Positions 1 through 13,671 of a stretch of 64,000 nucleotides of DNA are shown in pieces (positions within the stretch are counted from its first letter, which is position 1; the number at the start of each line of letters is the position of its first letter). Under the pieces are notes generated by a model, which ran no database searches, was not told where the DNA came from, and was given only the letters and a program-made list of their open reading frames with translations. The position numbers were made by a program, and so were the translations under genes. Source of the DNA: Onchocerca volvulus (taxonomy: Eukaryota > Nematoda > Chromadorea > Rhabditida > Onchocercidae); the NCBI GenBank assembly GCA_000499405.2, contig HG738139.1, forward strand, positions 2,522,976-2,586,975, in the 5' to 3' direction.

Positions 1-135
1 TTGACGGCATTAACTTTGCTGTCTGTTTAAATAATTGAAGTGAGCGATCAGCAATGAGTTTGAAGTTTAAATAGATTTCGAGAATTTGTGAAATTTTTGG
101 GCAGTAAGTTTAGTGAATTAAATTTTTGATTTTAG

Positions 136-2541
136 ATTGGACAAACACGAAATGTCACAATCTACCGTCTGGTCAGCGAGCGAACAATTGAAGAAAATAT
201 TCTGCGAAAAGCAGTGCAAAAACGACGCCTTGGTGAAATGGCTATTGACGAAGCGGGATTTACACCTGAATTTTTCAAAGATGATAATGTGAGGGACTTG
301 TTCGAAGGTGTTGCAAATGTAGACGATGTTGTTGCTCCAGTTGCCATAACAGATAATAAAGAAATTGAGAAGGTATGTTTTCACATTTGGAATTAATTAT
401 GATGATGAATGTGCTGTTTAGATCACCTTCATTCTTAACAGAATTTTTTGTGTTTCAAGTATAATATCAGAGTAATTAGTAGCTAGATGTAGTAGTTTGC
501 TGATTGCTACGCATTACCAGTAGATGCACTGACTTACTCATATGAATAATAATAATTTGCATTTTGTTTCGGTATTTTTTCTAGGCCATGGCAACAGTTG
601 AAGATATACAGGATGTTTATGCAGCACAGCGAGCAAATGCTGAAGTAGAAGCAGACATTGCTGAGTTCGATGAAAATGCTTTAATACCTTCCGTTGAGAA
701 CAGTCAGGAAAAAATTGAATCTAAATATTTGGAACTAATAAATCAAGTATATTTTTTCTTTATTCATATTTATTCTGAATGAATTTTCTGAGCTACCAGC
801 AATATCGCTTATTTTTTGATTGTTGGCGAAATAGTTGGAAGCATAATTCAGATATATTGACATGATGTCGCAGGAGATTGGGATTTTTTTTTTCCTGTAA
901 TCTTTTCCATAAGTAATGAGTAGTTGATATATTATGATTCTGTGTAACTCACTAAATCGGAATGAAAAGCTTTTCCAGGACACTTCTTTCTGAAATAGAT
1001 ATAATAAAATTTTTGTCTTGGAATTTCTTCTCTTTTCAGTTAAAACCAATCGAACGGTATGCAGTCAATTTTCTTGAAGCGGAGTACAAGCCAGAATTTG
1101 AAGAAGAAGTGAAAGAAGCTAAGGTTATCGTGATTTTTTTCATTTTAAATCATTTTCTATTTCAATCAGAATTTAATGAACTATCAGTAGCATTGATCAC
1201 CGTTTAGTCGTTCACTGCGATCCATATTCCACTTCAAGTGGTGGTGGTGATGAAGGAAACCATGTTTATCAAAATCAGCATTTTTTAGTTTATTAGGAAA
1301 TAAAATAATGATGTTTACATGCGCAGAAATATGCTTTCTCATTTTGAAAATCATAGTTTACCTTTTTGCCGAACTGCATACCTTATAGTTTTACTTTTTC
1401 TTTGCTGCTGATTAACTGTTATAAAGTTACTTGGACCTCCAAAAATTAGTGTTTCCAATTGTAGGCTATGATTGATTCGAAAAAGGATGAATGGATGAAA
1501 GCTCAAGAAGATGTGATGGAAGAGGATAGTGGTGAACAACAGAGCGACGATGAGATCTCATTGACATATCTTAGTGGGTTCGATGTTCCCGGTTCCGTGG
1601 ACGAGGTACGCTCAAAGACATCAGCATCACGTTTAGCTACACTTAGGCCTCAGTTGCAAAAATCACATTCACGTAACTTACGTTCAACAACATGCCCTGA
1701 GTTAAAAACACGTTCGTCTCCACGTATTGTTCAGATTAAGGCGACACAATCTGTTTCCGAAAGTGCAATTACTAATAGAACAGTAGTAACTAAACTGAAG
1801 AAAACGACGGATAAAATTAATGTGCAAATTAAATCCGAATCTGAAAGTAGTCCATCGTTATTGGTTTCTGAGTCACAACCCAAGCTCTTCGCTCAAAAAT
1901 TGCCTATCGAAAAGTTGCCTAAAACAGCATTATCGCGGCAAACGAGATTTCGCGTAAAGGAAAGTTCCTGTGCACGAGTTGTTCCACTTTCAGTTGCTTT
2001 TACCAAAACGTCGACTGCACAGCGTTGCATAATTAGTTCCACTCATACACCGATTTCTCCGGTTAACACCTCATCATTTTCATTGTTATCGTCAACTTCT
2101 TCGAGCTCTAGAACTTCATCATCCAGGATCAATACTATTACTAATTTTTCGCCATCACCATCAGCATCTTATACAGTTTTGGGAGGTGACAGGACGTCAC
2201 TGGTGCGTCGTCAAACATTCTCGCCACCATCTGCTACAAGTTCGTATAGGTCATCGCTGCAATTGCATAGTGTTCCTGGTCCTTCGAAGTTTTCAGCGCA
2301 AACAACACTGACAAGAAGACGTTGTGAAAGTGGGAACTTCGAATTTGTGAAACCGGTTTCCTCAGCATATAAGGCTTCAAGTCATCATCAATCACTGCCG
2401 GGAATACGGATAAAGCCGACACTGGGTGACTACGAACGGCCTAGGTTATGTTTGCGAAAACGTAGTGAGTCAAGGAGTGGCGAAGGTGAATCTTCGTGCA
2501 CCTCAAATACGGGTCCCGAAAGCTTTTCAGAATCTGGATAA
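136..2541 (+). CDS. ssl-1: SWR1/p400/Domino-type Snf2 ATPase, C-terminal part, short isoform (5' partial)
   Basis: Exons 136-372, 585-746, 1040-1123 and 1465-2541 (TAA), all joined in phase 0; about 518 residues lie in the window and the 5' end is outside it. The first exon holds the end of the Snf2 helicase C domain (motif VI region, IGQTRNVTIYRLVSERT, then EENILRKAVQKRRLGEMAI). This is the hallmark of the SRCAP/p400/Domino family, which exchanges H2A.Z into nucleosomes. The second exon has the conserved AEVEADIAEFDEN block and the third the LKPIERYAVNFLEAEYKPEF block. Exon 4 starts with a charged helix (DSKKDEWMKAQEDVMEED). After a strong but unused internal donor at 1606 it runs 311 residues through a low-complexity, basic Ser/Thr/Arg-rich tail. 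I recognise no domain in that tail. The symbol follows C. elegans by family resemblance. Confidence is high for the family, good for the exon structure. Confidence 0.88.
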
Positions 2542-5500
2542 TCTATTCGTAAATGATCCATATTAGAGAACAGGACTGCTTAGTAAGTTAATAACAGTGA
2601 TGTTTGATAATACTGGTGTTTTTAGAAGTTTTCCAAAAGTACGTTCTAATGAATTGTCAGTAAAGTCATTGAATTATTCGTTTAGGAAAATTTAGAATGA
2701 AAGCCATGAGGATTTTTGTGGATTCTAGTTCATTTCAAAATTAGAATCTTTTACACCCGAAAAAATTCCGAAGCAAATCTTTCAAATCTTATTGAGCTGT
2801 CACTTAATAATGATTGATAACTACTATGCATTATAACGTACGACGTTTGTCATACGTGTAATTTAAAATAAATCTCAACATTTTCCGTAGAATGAAGTTT
2901 ATTTTTATTTTTTTGCACTTATAGTATCGTTTCGTTGATGGTACTGAATATACACATGTTCAGAAATTTATTTGCTCATGTATTGTTACTTGTGTATTTT
3001 GGAAACCTTGCTATATTTTAAAGCTTTTGTTCTTTTTTGATATGTTTGATTTTTTCCTTGTTGATATTTGAAGAAGAAAAAGAATGTATTCGAAAAAAAT
3101 ATTTTTTGTTTGATATTTTCGACTACACACGTGTGAGGCCTTGCTCTGATTGAAAAAAAAAGTTTCACATGTTCCACGCTTGTGAGGCCTTTTTACTAAA
3201 TTTAAATTTTTCTGAAATTTGCTATTGACAGTTTATACCCTGTCTAGTTCTTGTTATTAATAATGTGAAGTTTGAAAGAAAAAAAAGATGAAAAAATCAT
3301 GCAAATGGCTTCTCAAATGTGTTGTCGAAAAGATGAAAGAGCAAGGTTTCACAATAATCACAACGTAACGATCTAAAGTGACATAAATTTTGAAATAACT
3401 TTTGGGGAAAAAGCTTATAAATTTCCATTTTTCGGTTAAAATTTTCAACTACTGGAAAAAGATAATTTATAGAGGTAAATTATAAAAATTCTTTTTTTGA
3501 AGGCTGAAGTATATATATCTGATTATATCTGAGTAATATCTGATTCATGTGAAAAACAGCGAAGAATCTTCTAGTGGGAAAAAGTTTCTTAAAGAAAGAG
3601 AATTATTTTGAAATATTAGCTATTTGACATTGTTATGTTTGATCAGAGCAAAAATCCCACTGTATATTACTGTTTTGAATGTGGAGGTCATTTTGAGAAT
3701 GCTGTTCAGGTTGGTAGATTACCACTGAGAAAAGAAAAAGAAAAAAAACTGGTTTGAAAACAAGCAGTATTCATCCAAATGTAATCGTTGGTCAGATTAG
3801 ATTTTGCGAAGTGCTTCCAAAAAAAAAAAAAAAAAATGAGACGATATGTAAATTACTTCAATATTTTGGAGTTATTTGTATAGAATACAGAGAAAAGATT
3901 GCGAGAATCAAGCTTCTTCACTTATACGACATGGAAGATTTTGGAGAAGAAATAATCAAAGACGGGAATAGTCATGTGCGGATTTTGGAAAAGGGATTAG
4001 ATTAGTAGTAATTAAACCACTTAAATTCTCATTTGATTAATTTTAATTGTTTGCGATGATAGAATAATTATCTCTCTGGTATTACCAATAAGAGATATTA
4101 GATGGGCCGGAATTATTGGAATAATTTGCAGCGTATTTACATTCTTCTTCGCTTGTTTGCAAGTCTACCTAGAGTATTTTCTAAAATAACTAATTTTGAA
4201 GTAATGTCGAGTACACAGCAATAAATTTATATTGAAAATTTTCGAGCACTAATGTATGATAATAAATAATGATGTAAATTCAAGTTGAAATTTCAATTTC
4301 AAATGAAAGCAATTGAAATTAATTTCAGGTAATTTGTTTGGATATACCTGGCGAGGAAATGCTGGTGTGTTATTTTATCTTAATCTTTGTACATATTTTA
4401 TTCGATTTCTCTTCCAGATTACATTGATAACAAGGCCGTTTATAAAAGTTATCTGATCAAAATTTTCTAGAAACGAACATGACATGTAGAAATGTAGAAG
4501 ATTTATACAAAATTTCCTTCCAGACATGGTTACCACCTTCACCTCCACCTTCTGATAGTGGTGATGATATTTACTATGATTCAACTGGTGAGTATTGGTT
4601 TGAGCAGTTACCGATGGCTGAATCTCGTTTACCAGCTACAATTCATGAACTTCATCGTCCTCGACCACTTACACCGATTTCATCACTCCTTCCGGAACAA
4701 TTTGTACCTGAAATTATTGTTCCACCACCGATACCATATCAATTGGCGCCAGGTGTAGTGCCATCGAATGTAGCAATGCCACCAATTGTTGCATTGCCTC
4801 CGTCACCAACTGGCATGTGTACTGGTTAGTTTCTTAATTCTTTTATATACTAAATTTAAATGGTTAGAAACTTAGAAACTAAAAGAAAATTTACTTGAGG
4901 GTGGCTGTTAGTTATGAAAATTTGAGATAAGTTAGTGCAAACTTGAAATCAATTTTTTTTTTTTTAATTACAGTAGCTAGCGGTATTGTCCGTGACATTG
5001 TATCATCTCCTACTGCATCTCTTTCATCAATTTCACATGAACGTGGCATTAATTTAATACCTCAAACCGGTGTATCATCTGGTGCTGCTTATCTTGATAC
5101 ATCAAATCTATTAAGACCTGCTACACCTTCACGTTTGCCCGGTTCTGTTGATGGTATGTTATATATTGATTAAATTTAAATCAAATTGTTTCTTCATCCA
5201 TTTTCTTTTTTATTAATGTAAATTTTTATTCCAATCAAATTTTGACTTTTTTTCTGTAATTTAAAATCTTAGAAAAACTATATTCCTGTGAATGTAGCTA
5301 TAATTTGTTTGATTTATTTAGATACAATTGATAGCGTACGGAAGTCGGCACAAAAAGCAGTATCCATTCAGGGAACACAAAGATCTCAAGGTGGAAGGTA
5401 GAAGTTTTGATTTTGGATTTAATGCACGGGATTAAGATAGTTAGTGTCCTTGAATTTTCGAATTTTTTTTGAAGTCCTCCAAAATTATCATTTTGAAAAA

Positions 5501-8500
5501 TGAGGCTATGTTCTCATGATACATACATCCATGGTTTAATTAGAGGGGGAGCAAGCTGCAAAGATTAACCTCGATAATTTAAGAAAAAACATGGATGACT
5601 TTTGGGTAGATTAATAAAAGCGTACATCATCATTCAATTAACGTCACTTTTTGTGATTACACAGATATATTTATATTTTATTTGTTTTATGCATTTGAAT
5701 CATTCGAATCATGACTTTATTTAGCGGTCGTCCCGGCTTGCTCGATAGTCGCTGTGGAAAAACCGAATTACGGCGTCCTTTCACACCACCTACACGATAT
5801 CGCGAAGCGATTGATTATGAAGGATCGGAATGGAGTATTGCGGAAGACTATGAGGCACTCATGGTTATTATTTAAATTTAATTGTGTTTTTAAATTTTCA
5901 ATTTTCAATCTCTACTTTGAAAGGAAAACTATTAAACTGCAGAAGTATACGCATTATATTTTCCAGATTCTAACTGAATTGCAACGGTTACCAAATCATT
6001 TACATTCGGCGAAAATTGGGCAATATGCCAATTGGGATATGGTGTCCGTTTTACTTGCCACATCATCGGAAATCTATCGGTAATTTTGATATCTTCGCTT
6101 ACTTGTCCTTGAAATGAAATTTCCTCTTCTTTCATGTTGAATTCAAGGATTTTTGATGGCTTATAGATTATTTCTTTCTGTATTCTAACAGTTGTAATCT
6201 CTATTGCGATAAGCCACAACCGTATTATTCTCTTGGTATAGATGTAAGCTGAAGATGACTTTTTCGACTAATGGATATTAAAGAACACCTTGAAATAAGT
6301 GAGGTTATCAAGCAGTTTTCATGTTTACTTGATATTGCGATAAGAATAGGTTTTTTTTCTTCATCGTTGCTAAAAAAAATTGTTTTTCTTCATCTTTATT
6401 GAAGAAATATATTTATATTAAGTTCTCCGCGACAATGCTCACTGCATTATCAAATGGTTGTGCAGCCACGTGAAGAAGGACGTATGGTTACGTTGGATCC
6501 CATAACGAAGAAAACGCGAAGAGTTCCTCTATCGACTGGGGAAATGAGTAAATTTCACAAATAGAATATTTTAGTGTTGTTGTTAAATTAGCATCCTAAC
6601 CGAGTTACAATCATCACTTACCCTGTATTTTGAATTTAGTGAAGAAATATTTGAGATTTTAGCTATTAAAAAACTTAGAATACAAAAATGCCTCCAAATC
6701 TTAAGCTTCTTTGTTAATCTGAAAAATTTAAAAGAAAAAAAAATGAAATAGTTCAGAATAGAACCATTACGAGCATCCAAGGAATTTCAAATTGGTCATT
6801 TGTGAAGTTAAATAGTAAGACGAAAAATAATGGTCATCGAATAGTTAAGCAGAATCTGAGTATGGTTTGAATTAATTATAAATATTCTTATGAATAATTG
6901 TTGCATATATGCAAGTTTTCAGTTCACATGAAGCGTGGACGTACGAAAACCGATCAGCAGTATTTAGCGGATATTCTTAAACTTATGTCAAGTCAATATG
7001 ATAAAAAAGTTAAAGCACTGAAAGCAGCATCACTAAAGCAAACTGTTTTATTCCGTCCAATAATGGGTAATATTTTTGAAATAATTCTTGCCAAGAATTA
7101 CATTTTATCGTTTTAATTTTAGACAAATATGCAAAGTCGTCACAGAAAAAAAATTACATTCAGCATTCTTGTCCTTCCACCTCTACTTATATTACATTCT
7201 CATCTGGGTGACATTTCTTTTAAGAGATCATGAAAATCATTTGTTTTTTCGCAGTGCGTTAGAAAATTTTTGGTACCCTACTATAGCTGACGATGATGTG
7301 GAAAAATGGTCTCCGATACAATCTCATGAATTGAAATTCGCTGAATTGGGGATACGTTACGATGCTACAACAGCTTGTTCTGAAGTGGTTGATTATCGCA
7401 ATGAACGACGTGAAAAATTACGTGAACAAGAACGGGAACGTTCGCGCTTGAAGGAAGAAGAAGAGCAGAAGAGAGAAATTATGGTTGGTTTGTTGAGTTA
7501 TTTTTTACGAAAACCTTTTTATATTTTTATGAATTCATATTCACAGCAGCATCTAAAACCATTCTTTGTTTTGGGAATAGATTGCGATGTTTCAAAGAAC
7601 ATCAGCTAATCCGATTGACAAAGTAATAATGATTGCCACTGCAGTCACCAAACAGCCCTGTTTGGATCAGTGAGATCATATTAGTTTCAATTTTGGAATA
7701 GCTGGATTTGATTTGCTATAGTATTTTGTAAACTTCATTTTATATTATAATGGAGAAAGATTTTAAAAACTGCAAATACTAAATTAATGTAAAAAATAAA
7801 AATTTAGATTATGGAACAGCAACGGAATCATGAACAAAAATTAATTCGTAAAGAATCGGCAGTCACTGCGATCCCTGGTATTATACATTATCAGAAAGTA
7901 AGTTATGGAGCTGTTATGGAGCATGCACAGCAACAGCTTGCTGTCACTTCAACACCAGTGATGAGTACTCCTGCTGTTTCGACTGTGAAAACATATAGTT
8001 AGTTAACAGTTTTTTTCATTTTATTTTTTCGGGAATTTATACTGCGAATTTGGCTTATGTAAAATGCTTTTTTTTTTTTTTTTTTTTCAAGTCACAAATA
8101 TGCAAACTATTTATACATATGTGTGTGATCTTTAATTTGGATCTCATTGAATCTCAGCATTAATAATCCTTGCATCAAATGATTTTTTTATATATGTTTT
8201 ACAGCTACTGGTGGTTGTGTACAAGGCCAACTTATGAGTAGTATGTCTGGACAAAATACAACGTATGCAGGTGATGCGCCTCAAGTAATTGTGAGCCAAC
8301 GAGCTTATGTTGACCATCCGCAAGGGGTAAGTGATTTTAGAACTTCGAATCAATATAAAATTCATATTAACAATGTTTGCATAATAAATTAATATATTTT
8401 TAAATCACATTTCAAATACTCATATATTATTCTTTCAAATTTAATTAGATTTTCAAGTTTTCAAAAATGGTTTGTTATTTTAAAAATAAAATAGAGAAGT

Positions 8501-11500
8501 AAGCGATAATGGATTTTTAATATTATTTATTCCCGTTATGCAGAAGGAAGCTGGAATAGTAATGAGTATGCACTGGTGATAAATTTTCATATTTCATTTT
8601 CAAAATAAGAGGATTGTCGCAGTATTAATTTATATGAATCATGGTTTACAACTATTTTGTTTCCTTCGAAGTTTTTCGTTTTGCTTAATTTTCAATGCTG
8701 TGAGCTAAGAAATTGAAATTTTCAGTTTCCGAAATTCCAGGCTGTATCCGGTGCTGCACCTGGTGCTCACCAGATCAGTACTCGACGTGTTGCAATTTCG
8801 GTTGGCCCAGGAACTTCAACTCAGCACCAAATCATTATGACAGGAGGTACACAGATGGGATCATCTGGCGGACAACAACCCTACGCTGTTGTTGTTAATT
8901 CTCAAGATACTGTAAGACACCATCTATTTACGTAGTAGCTTTGTTTTTATCTTTAAAATGTTAAATTTTCGTGGTTAAATTTATATTAATGGAAAGATTA
9001 GCCAGCAAGAAATATTTTTGCTTCTATTTTTAGCTGTCTGGACAACAGCTTGGCAGTCGTTTCCAGTATACAACGCGACAAGAAAGTGTGGGTGAAAGAC
9101 AAACTGTTTATCGAACAATACCATCAGCTGGAGCAAAAAAAGGACTTTCTGCGCCTACTGTGCAAAGGGTTAGTAATATATTTAGAATGACAAATAATCA
9201 AATTTCAAATTTTCTTTTTTAATCGGAAACGAGATCAAGATATATGATCTTAAACTTGTGTCAAAAATTTGTTTGATAATTTGATTTATCATACTTGTTT
9301 GCATTTGTATTTTTCATCATTAATTTTTGTATTTTATCACTAGAAAAATTTTAGAAATAACGGAGAGAAAAATAAAATGCTGCTTGTCCAATGATTTTTT
9401 GGATATTATTAAAATTTTAATAATGAATCAATGTACATTGTATCCTATGTTTTACTTTAAAAATAAACTTTTTTTTCAGCAAAAAATGTTCCAGATTGCG
9501 ACCGGATATGGAGCATCTCCTGAAGCACAACAGCAAATATATGCAACTACATCACATGCTGGACGGACGTTGATTATGTCGCAAGGAGATAGTTCACAGT
9601 TAGGCGAAACAAGTCAAATACAGATGATTCGACCACAAATCCAAACCGCCGGAATATCCATGCGACAGGATGCTCGATCTAAAATAAATCAGCGAACACC
9701 GGTTCTTATTATTTATCTTACTTATTTTTTCTTTTTGATGAAGTTTCTTGTTCACTTTTTCAAATATTTCATATGTATGTAGAACTGAATAATTTACCTG
9801 TCTTAAATTTCAGCTAGCTCAATAAAATCTTTTAAAATCTGATTTTTATCATTTTCTGTTTCTTATTATGATTTTAAAAATCTTCTAAGACATAGAGTTT
9901 TTAATTGCTTACATAAGTGTTGGTTCGAAAAACAGGAACTTTTTTCTAACAGGGTCGCTTATACGTCACAACAGCAGCTGGCGATAGAACTTATCTGATG
10001 CCACAGTCACAGGTACGAATGATGCCTAGTGGGCAACGAATTACACCAAAACGTACTGCAGGCGCAATACATGCGAAAACAATTGGTGGACAACCACAAG
10101 TATTTTATTTAAATTATTGTAATTGAAATTTAGTTTAAATTAGCAACTTCTCAAAATCAAATATTGAAAAATACTGTCATTTGTAGTAATACTACTCTAA
10201 CAAAACTTGTTAATTGTGAGGAGAATCGAATGTCAGAGATCAAATTATGGAATAAAAATTATATGTAATTCTGCAGGTTGCTATGATGTTACCACGTGGG
10301 AGTCCCGTTCAGCAGATACGAACAATACCGTAAGTTTATGACAAAGTTTCCATCGAATTTGCGAAATTATTCATATTTTTTCGAAGTTGGTCAAAAAAAT
10401 TATTGGTAATATAGAGAAGAAAATCGGGGATCCGAATCCTGTAATCAATGCCTTAAACTTTATCTGATATTAGAAATTTTATTTTGTTACACGATCAATT
10501 GGAGATATTTATTGTGAATGACTGATACTTTTAATATTTCTGTATAAATATCTTATCCATTTTCCGGGTTACATTATTCCCTTTTTTTTTTTTTCGATAT
10601 TAAATCCTTGTTAGATTTCATATTGTTCGTACAGAAAAAAATAAGTAATCTCCCATGCTTATTGTTTCGGAACATAACATTCTGAAATGTACAGTAAATT
10701 GGCTTAACACTAACATTATACTATTCTGCAAACATTTATTGATTATCCGTAACAGATTTGAAATATCAAATCTTAGGAAAGAATTAACCATTACTATTTG
10801 AAGACGCAATATTGGTTACCAGAGTTCTCGAGTTCCATCAATTGGACTAGTTATGAGTGGTAGAAATGAAAATGTCGCCGGTTCTGCAATAACCAAACAA
10901 TTATCATCTCTCAGTGAGTGCATAACTTTTGGATTATACTGCTAAATATAATTATACATAGTTGATATTAATAACAAATATAATTTAAAATCATTCTGTA
11001 ACAAAACTTTTATAAAATACTCAATTTTCATGGCTGACTTTTTCGGTTGTTATCTTTTTCGTTATTTTCTAGGTTTTGAATTAGCTAAAATTGTATTTTT
11101 TTTCTTCTGCATTTATTATAATTAATCTTGTAATTTCTGAAGTACAACAGATGTTTTGGATTCGATTTTGGCGATATTATTTGAATTCTAAATTCAACGC
11201 AGAAATAAGAAAATAAAATCCTTCATCTATTTCTTATGAAATCTCTTTTATTATTGCCATATTTTCTTTTAATAAATGTTTGTTTAGGTGGAATCTCGCG
11301 GCAAACCATTTCAAGTGCTTCTTCAAATACTAGGCAGGTAACCGTTGCGGTACAAGGTGTTAGCAATTCGACTCCCACTATGTTACAAGGTGCTTTTATA
11401 AATTTATATTTTTATCTCTTCATTTGAATCGAAATTCAAGTTAATCAGTGACATTGGCAATCATCTGTTGGATGATTCCTGCATTTCAAAATGTAACAAT

Positions 11501-11794
11501 ATATTATTTGATCTGAATCGCCGTTTGGATAGTTATCTGTGTTATCATTTAGTTCGAGCTTCCATTTGTTTTGTACTTCCGACATAAGTATGTTGATGGA
11601 TCTTGAGTATTTTAGATCATCCAGTGAGCATTCCAGCGCAACAAACGCAATACCTACCGCCGATAACTCTTTCAAGTCAAGCCAATATTCAACAACGCTA
11701 TATAACAACGCAACCACCAGGTGGTAATGGAGGCACATCTTCAGGTGGTAATGCCACAAGTGGAATACCACCATCTCATACAGATATTTCATAA
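136..11794 (+). CDS. ssl-1: SWR1/p400/Domino-type ATPase, long isoform with SANT domain (5' partial)
   Basis: Shares exons 136-372, 585-746 and 1040-1123, then uses 1465-1605 (donor GAG|gtacgc) and continues: 4329-4364, 4524-4824, 4974-5153, 5322-5397, 5725-5863, 5967-6079, 6423-6547, 6923-7066, 7123-7207, 7255-7483, 7808-7997, 8205-8326, 8726-8911, 9034-9168, 9480-9701, 9953-10099, 10277-10329, 10825-10913, 11288-11389, 11616-11794 (TAA). Every phase matches; 3477 nt gives 1158 residues in the window. The link to the ATPase is supported by signatures known from Domino/EP400: WLPPSPPPSDSGDDIYYDST, then the SANT/Myb-like region (SEWSIAEDYEALM, LPNHLHSAKI, NWDMVSVLLATSSEIYRSPRQCSLHY, with VQPREEGRM after it), split over 5725-6547. 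The C-terminal third is rich in Q, T, S and V. A charged coiled stretch (NERREKLREQERERSRLKEE) lies in 7255-7483. In flies the SANT form works with Tip60. The 10825 acceptor is the weakest junction. Confidence 0.8.
1606..1611 (+). promoter_or_regulatory. Internal 5' splice donor deciding short versus long isoform
   Basis: The reading frame around the base 1605/1606 boundary carries a consensus donor, GAG|GTACGC, in phase 0. Used, it joins to the phase-0 acceptor at 4328/4329 and gives the long SANT-containing protein. Ignored, translation continues 311 codons to the stop at 2541. The part of the exon before the donor resembles the conserved Domino/EP400 segment, and the part after it does not. 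Confidence 0.65.
2867..2872 (+). terminator. Candidate poly(A) signal for the short Domino isoform
   Basis: AATAAA lies 325 bases after the stop codon at 2541, inside the intron of the long isoform. An alternative terminal exon would need such a signal here. Confidence 0.45.
2873..4328 (+). other. Intron of the long Domino isoform, no gene seen
   Basis: A+T-rich sequence with poly(A) and poly(T) runs. An open frame at 3754-4005 runs through a poly(A) tract (3820-3836) and shows no splice or family support, so I read it as chance. Confidence 0.5.
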
Positions 11795-13279
11795 AGGTAT
11801 TTGCCTTTCATGCCGTATGCGTCCTTTGGTATTTATGATTCACATTGTAATTATTCTTTCAAGTAACTTGTAATTATAAAATTATCATTATTGCCATTTA
11901 AATTAACAACTGTAATATTATTTGTTTGTGTGAAATTGAAAATTTTTTAGTGAAAATGCTTTTCAAATATTGATCTCACTGACTTTCATTTATACTTCCA
12001 TTGTATCTGCTTATTATGTTTTTGCTGTGTAAAAAAAAAAAAAAAAAATTTTCCAATTTTATATCTGCATAAAATGCGGTTAATCTGCCTCATTTTTCAA
12101 TCTATTGCCTTCCTAATATTTATGCAAATCGTTTTTTGTGTAGTAAAATTTTTGAATAACAAATGTCAATTCGTCAGCGGTAAATGGTAATTGCAATTGT
12201 TGTTCTTATTCTTCTTTTTTTAATATTGCATATTTTTTTATTGAGAATTTATCTTTATCTTCAGCGATAGTCTCATATCGTTACTGCCGGCTCCATGGCT
12301 AAGGGAGTTTAACATTAGCTCATTATTGAAATTGTTTGAACTATCTCCTTTGTATCACGTCAATACCAATAATTCATTCTGCATTCTGGATTATTCATCA
12401 ATCTTTTCTCTCTAGAATTTCTAAATTACTTATTTAAAAATTCTGATACTGATCGATTTCATTTGGAATCTTGGAATCCATCTATACTTATTTTTAACGG
12501 CTGTCTTTTGTCAAATTTGGAATTGATTTCAGGTAAAAGGAATTTGCAGATAACAATTATCATTTGTTACACGGTATGTATGTATAGAAAAATTTTTTCT
12601 CTTGTATTATAATTTAATTGAATTGAATTAAAATGGGAAATAATCATTTTGTTTTCTTCCAGTTATCATAAGCACCGCATAACTATGCAGCAAATTTGTT
12701 GTAAAACATTCAAAAAATATTACTGCTGATGCTAATCAATTTTATGCTTATAACAACTGATCAATCATGCCAATATATGAACTTATCATCATAGTATGAT
12801 AAAAAATCAAGAAATTTAGCAATATAATTCATAACAAAATACAGAAATGATAAATATCTGATAAATTGTGGAGAATAATATGTTAACTACATGAAGTGTT
12901 ACGGTGTTAAATTAGCTGAATAAGTGATAACGAAAGAGAAGATAATCCCTTAGGAATGTACCGGATATGAAACCGATAAGACAGACTTATAGCATAATTC
13001 ATATCGATCGAATTTTATTAGTAATGCTGCTACTATCATCAGAGGCGATTACACTTTCTAATAGTATATTAGTCCATTATAATGCCAGCTGATAAGATAT
13101 GATAAGTATGTGATAATGTTTATTGAATGGTACTTTAGTAGTATCATGTTATCGATTATTTCTGCTTTTTAAATAATTTCTGCATTATTGTTTAATACTT
13201 ACTTGATTTTTTTTTTTTCGAAAATATCTTCCGATTTTTTAAATAGTTTTCAATTAGCAACCGTTGAAAAGCAAAAGTG

Positions 13280-13372
13280 AATGTGTATATGTATATGTGT
13301 GTATGTGTGTGGGTGTGTGTATGTGTGTGTATGTGTGTGGGTGTGTGTGTATGTGTGTGTATATGTGTGGGT
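13280..13372 (+). repeat. TG/TATG microsatellite
   Basis: About 90 bases of TG dinucleotides interrupted by TA and GG, flanked by a second repeat patch with CA (13634-13671) and CT (about 13740-13761) runs. The long open frames here, in both directions, are products of the repeat. Confidence 0.9.
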
Positions 13373-13633
13373 CTATTCAATTTATGCACGAGGTGTGCAC
13401 GGTGCAGGAATGCACATAGTGCGGGAATGTGCGTAGTGCGTGTGCGGAGGTGGTGTATAGGATGTTAAAATTGAGGGAAAAGTTGTTGGAAAAGCAAAAT
13501 TACAGCTTGTCCCACCCACGCAATCATTTTGCAGTTAATCTTCCAGAATTCCTCATTCATCCATCTTTTGAACTCCAAACTTTCCGACATCGACACCGGA
13601 TACAGGAACAGACAGATGAGCAAAATGTCGGTC

Positions 13634-13671
13634 TGACAGACAGACACATACACACAGACACACACACACAT
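13634..13671 (+). repeat. Short CAGACA/CACACA microsatellite
   Basis: Imperfect CAGA/CACA repeats, in opposite orientation to the TG tract some 260 bases upstream. Confidence 0.75.

Noticed and set aside
3754..4005. 83-codon open frame in the Domino intron
   Set aside because: Passes through a poly(A) run giving oligo-lysine; no acceptor or donor, and not in phase with neighbouring exons.
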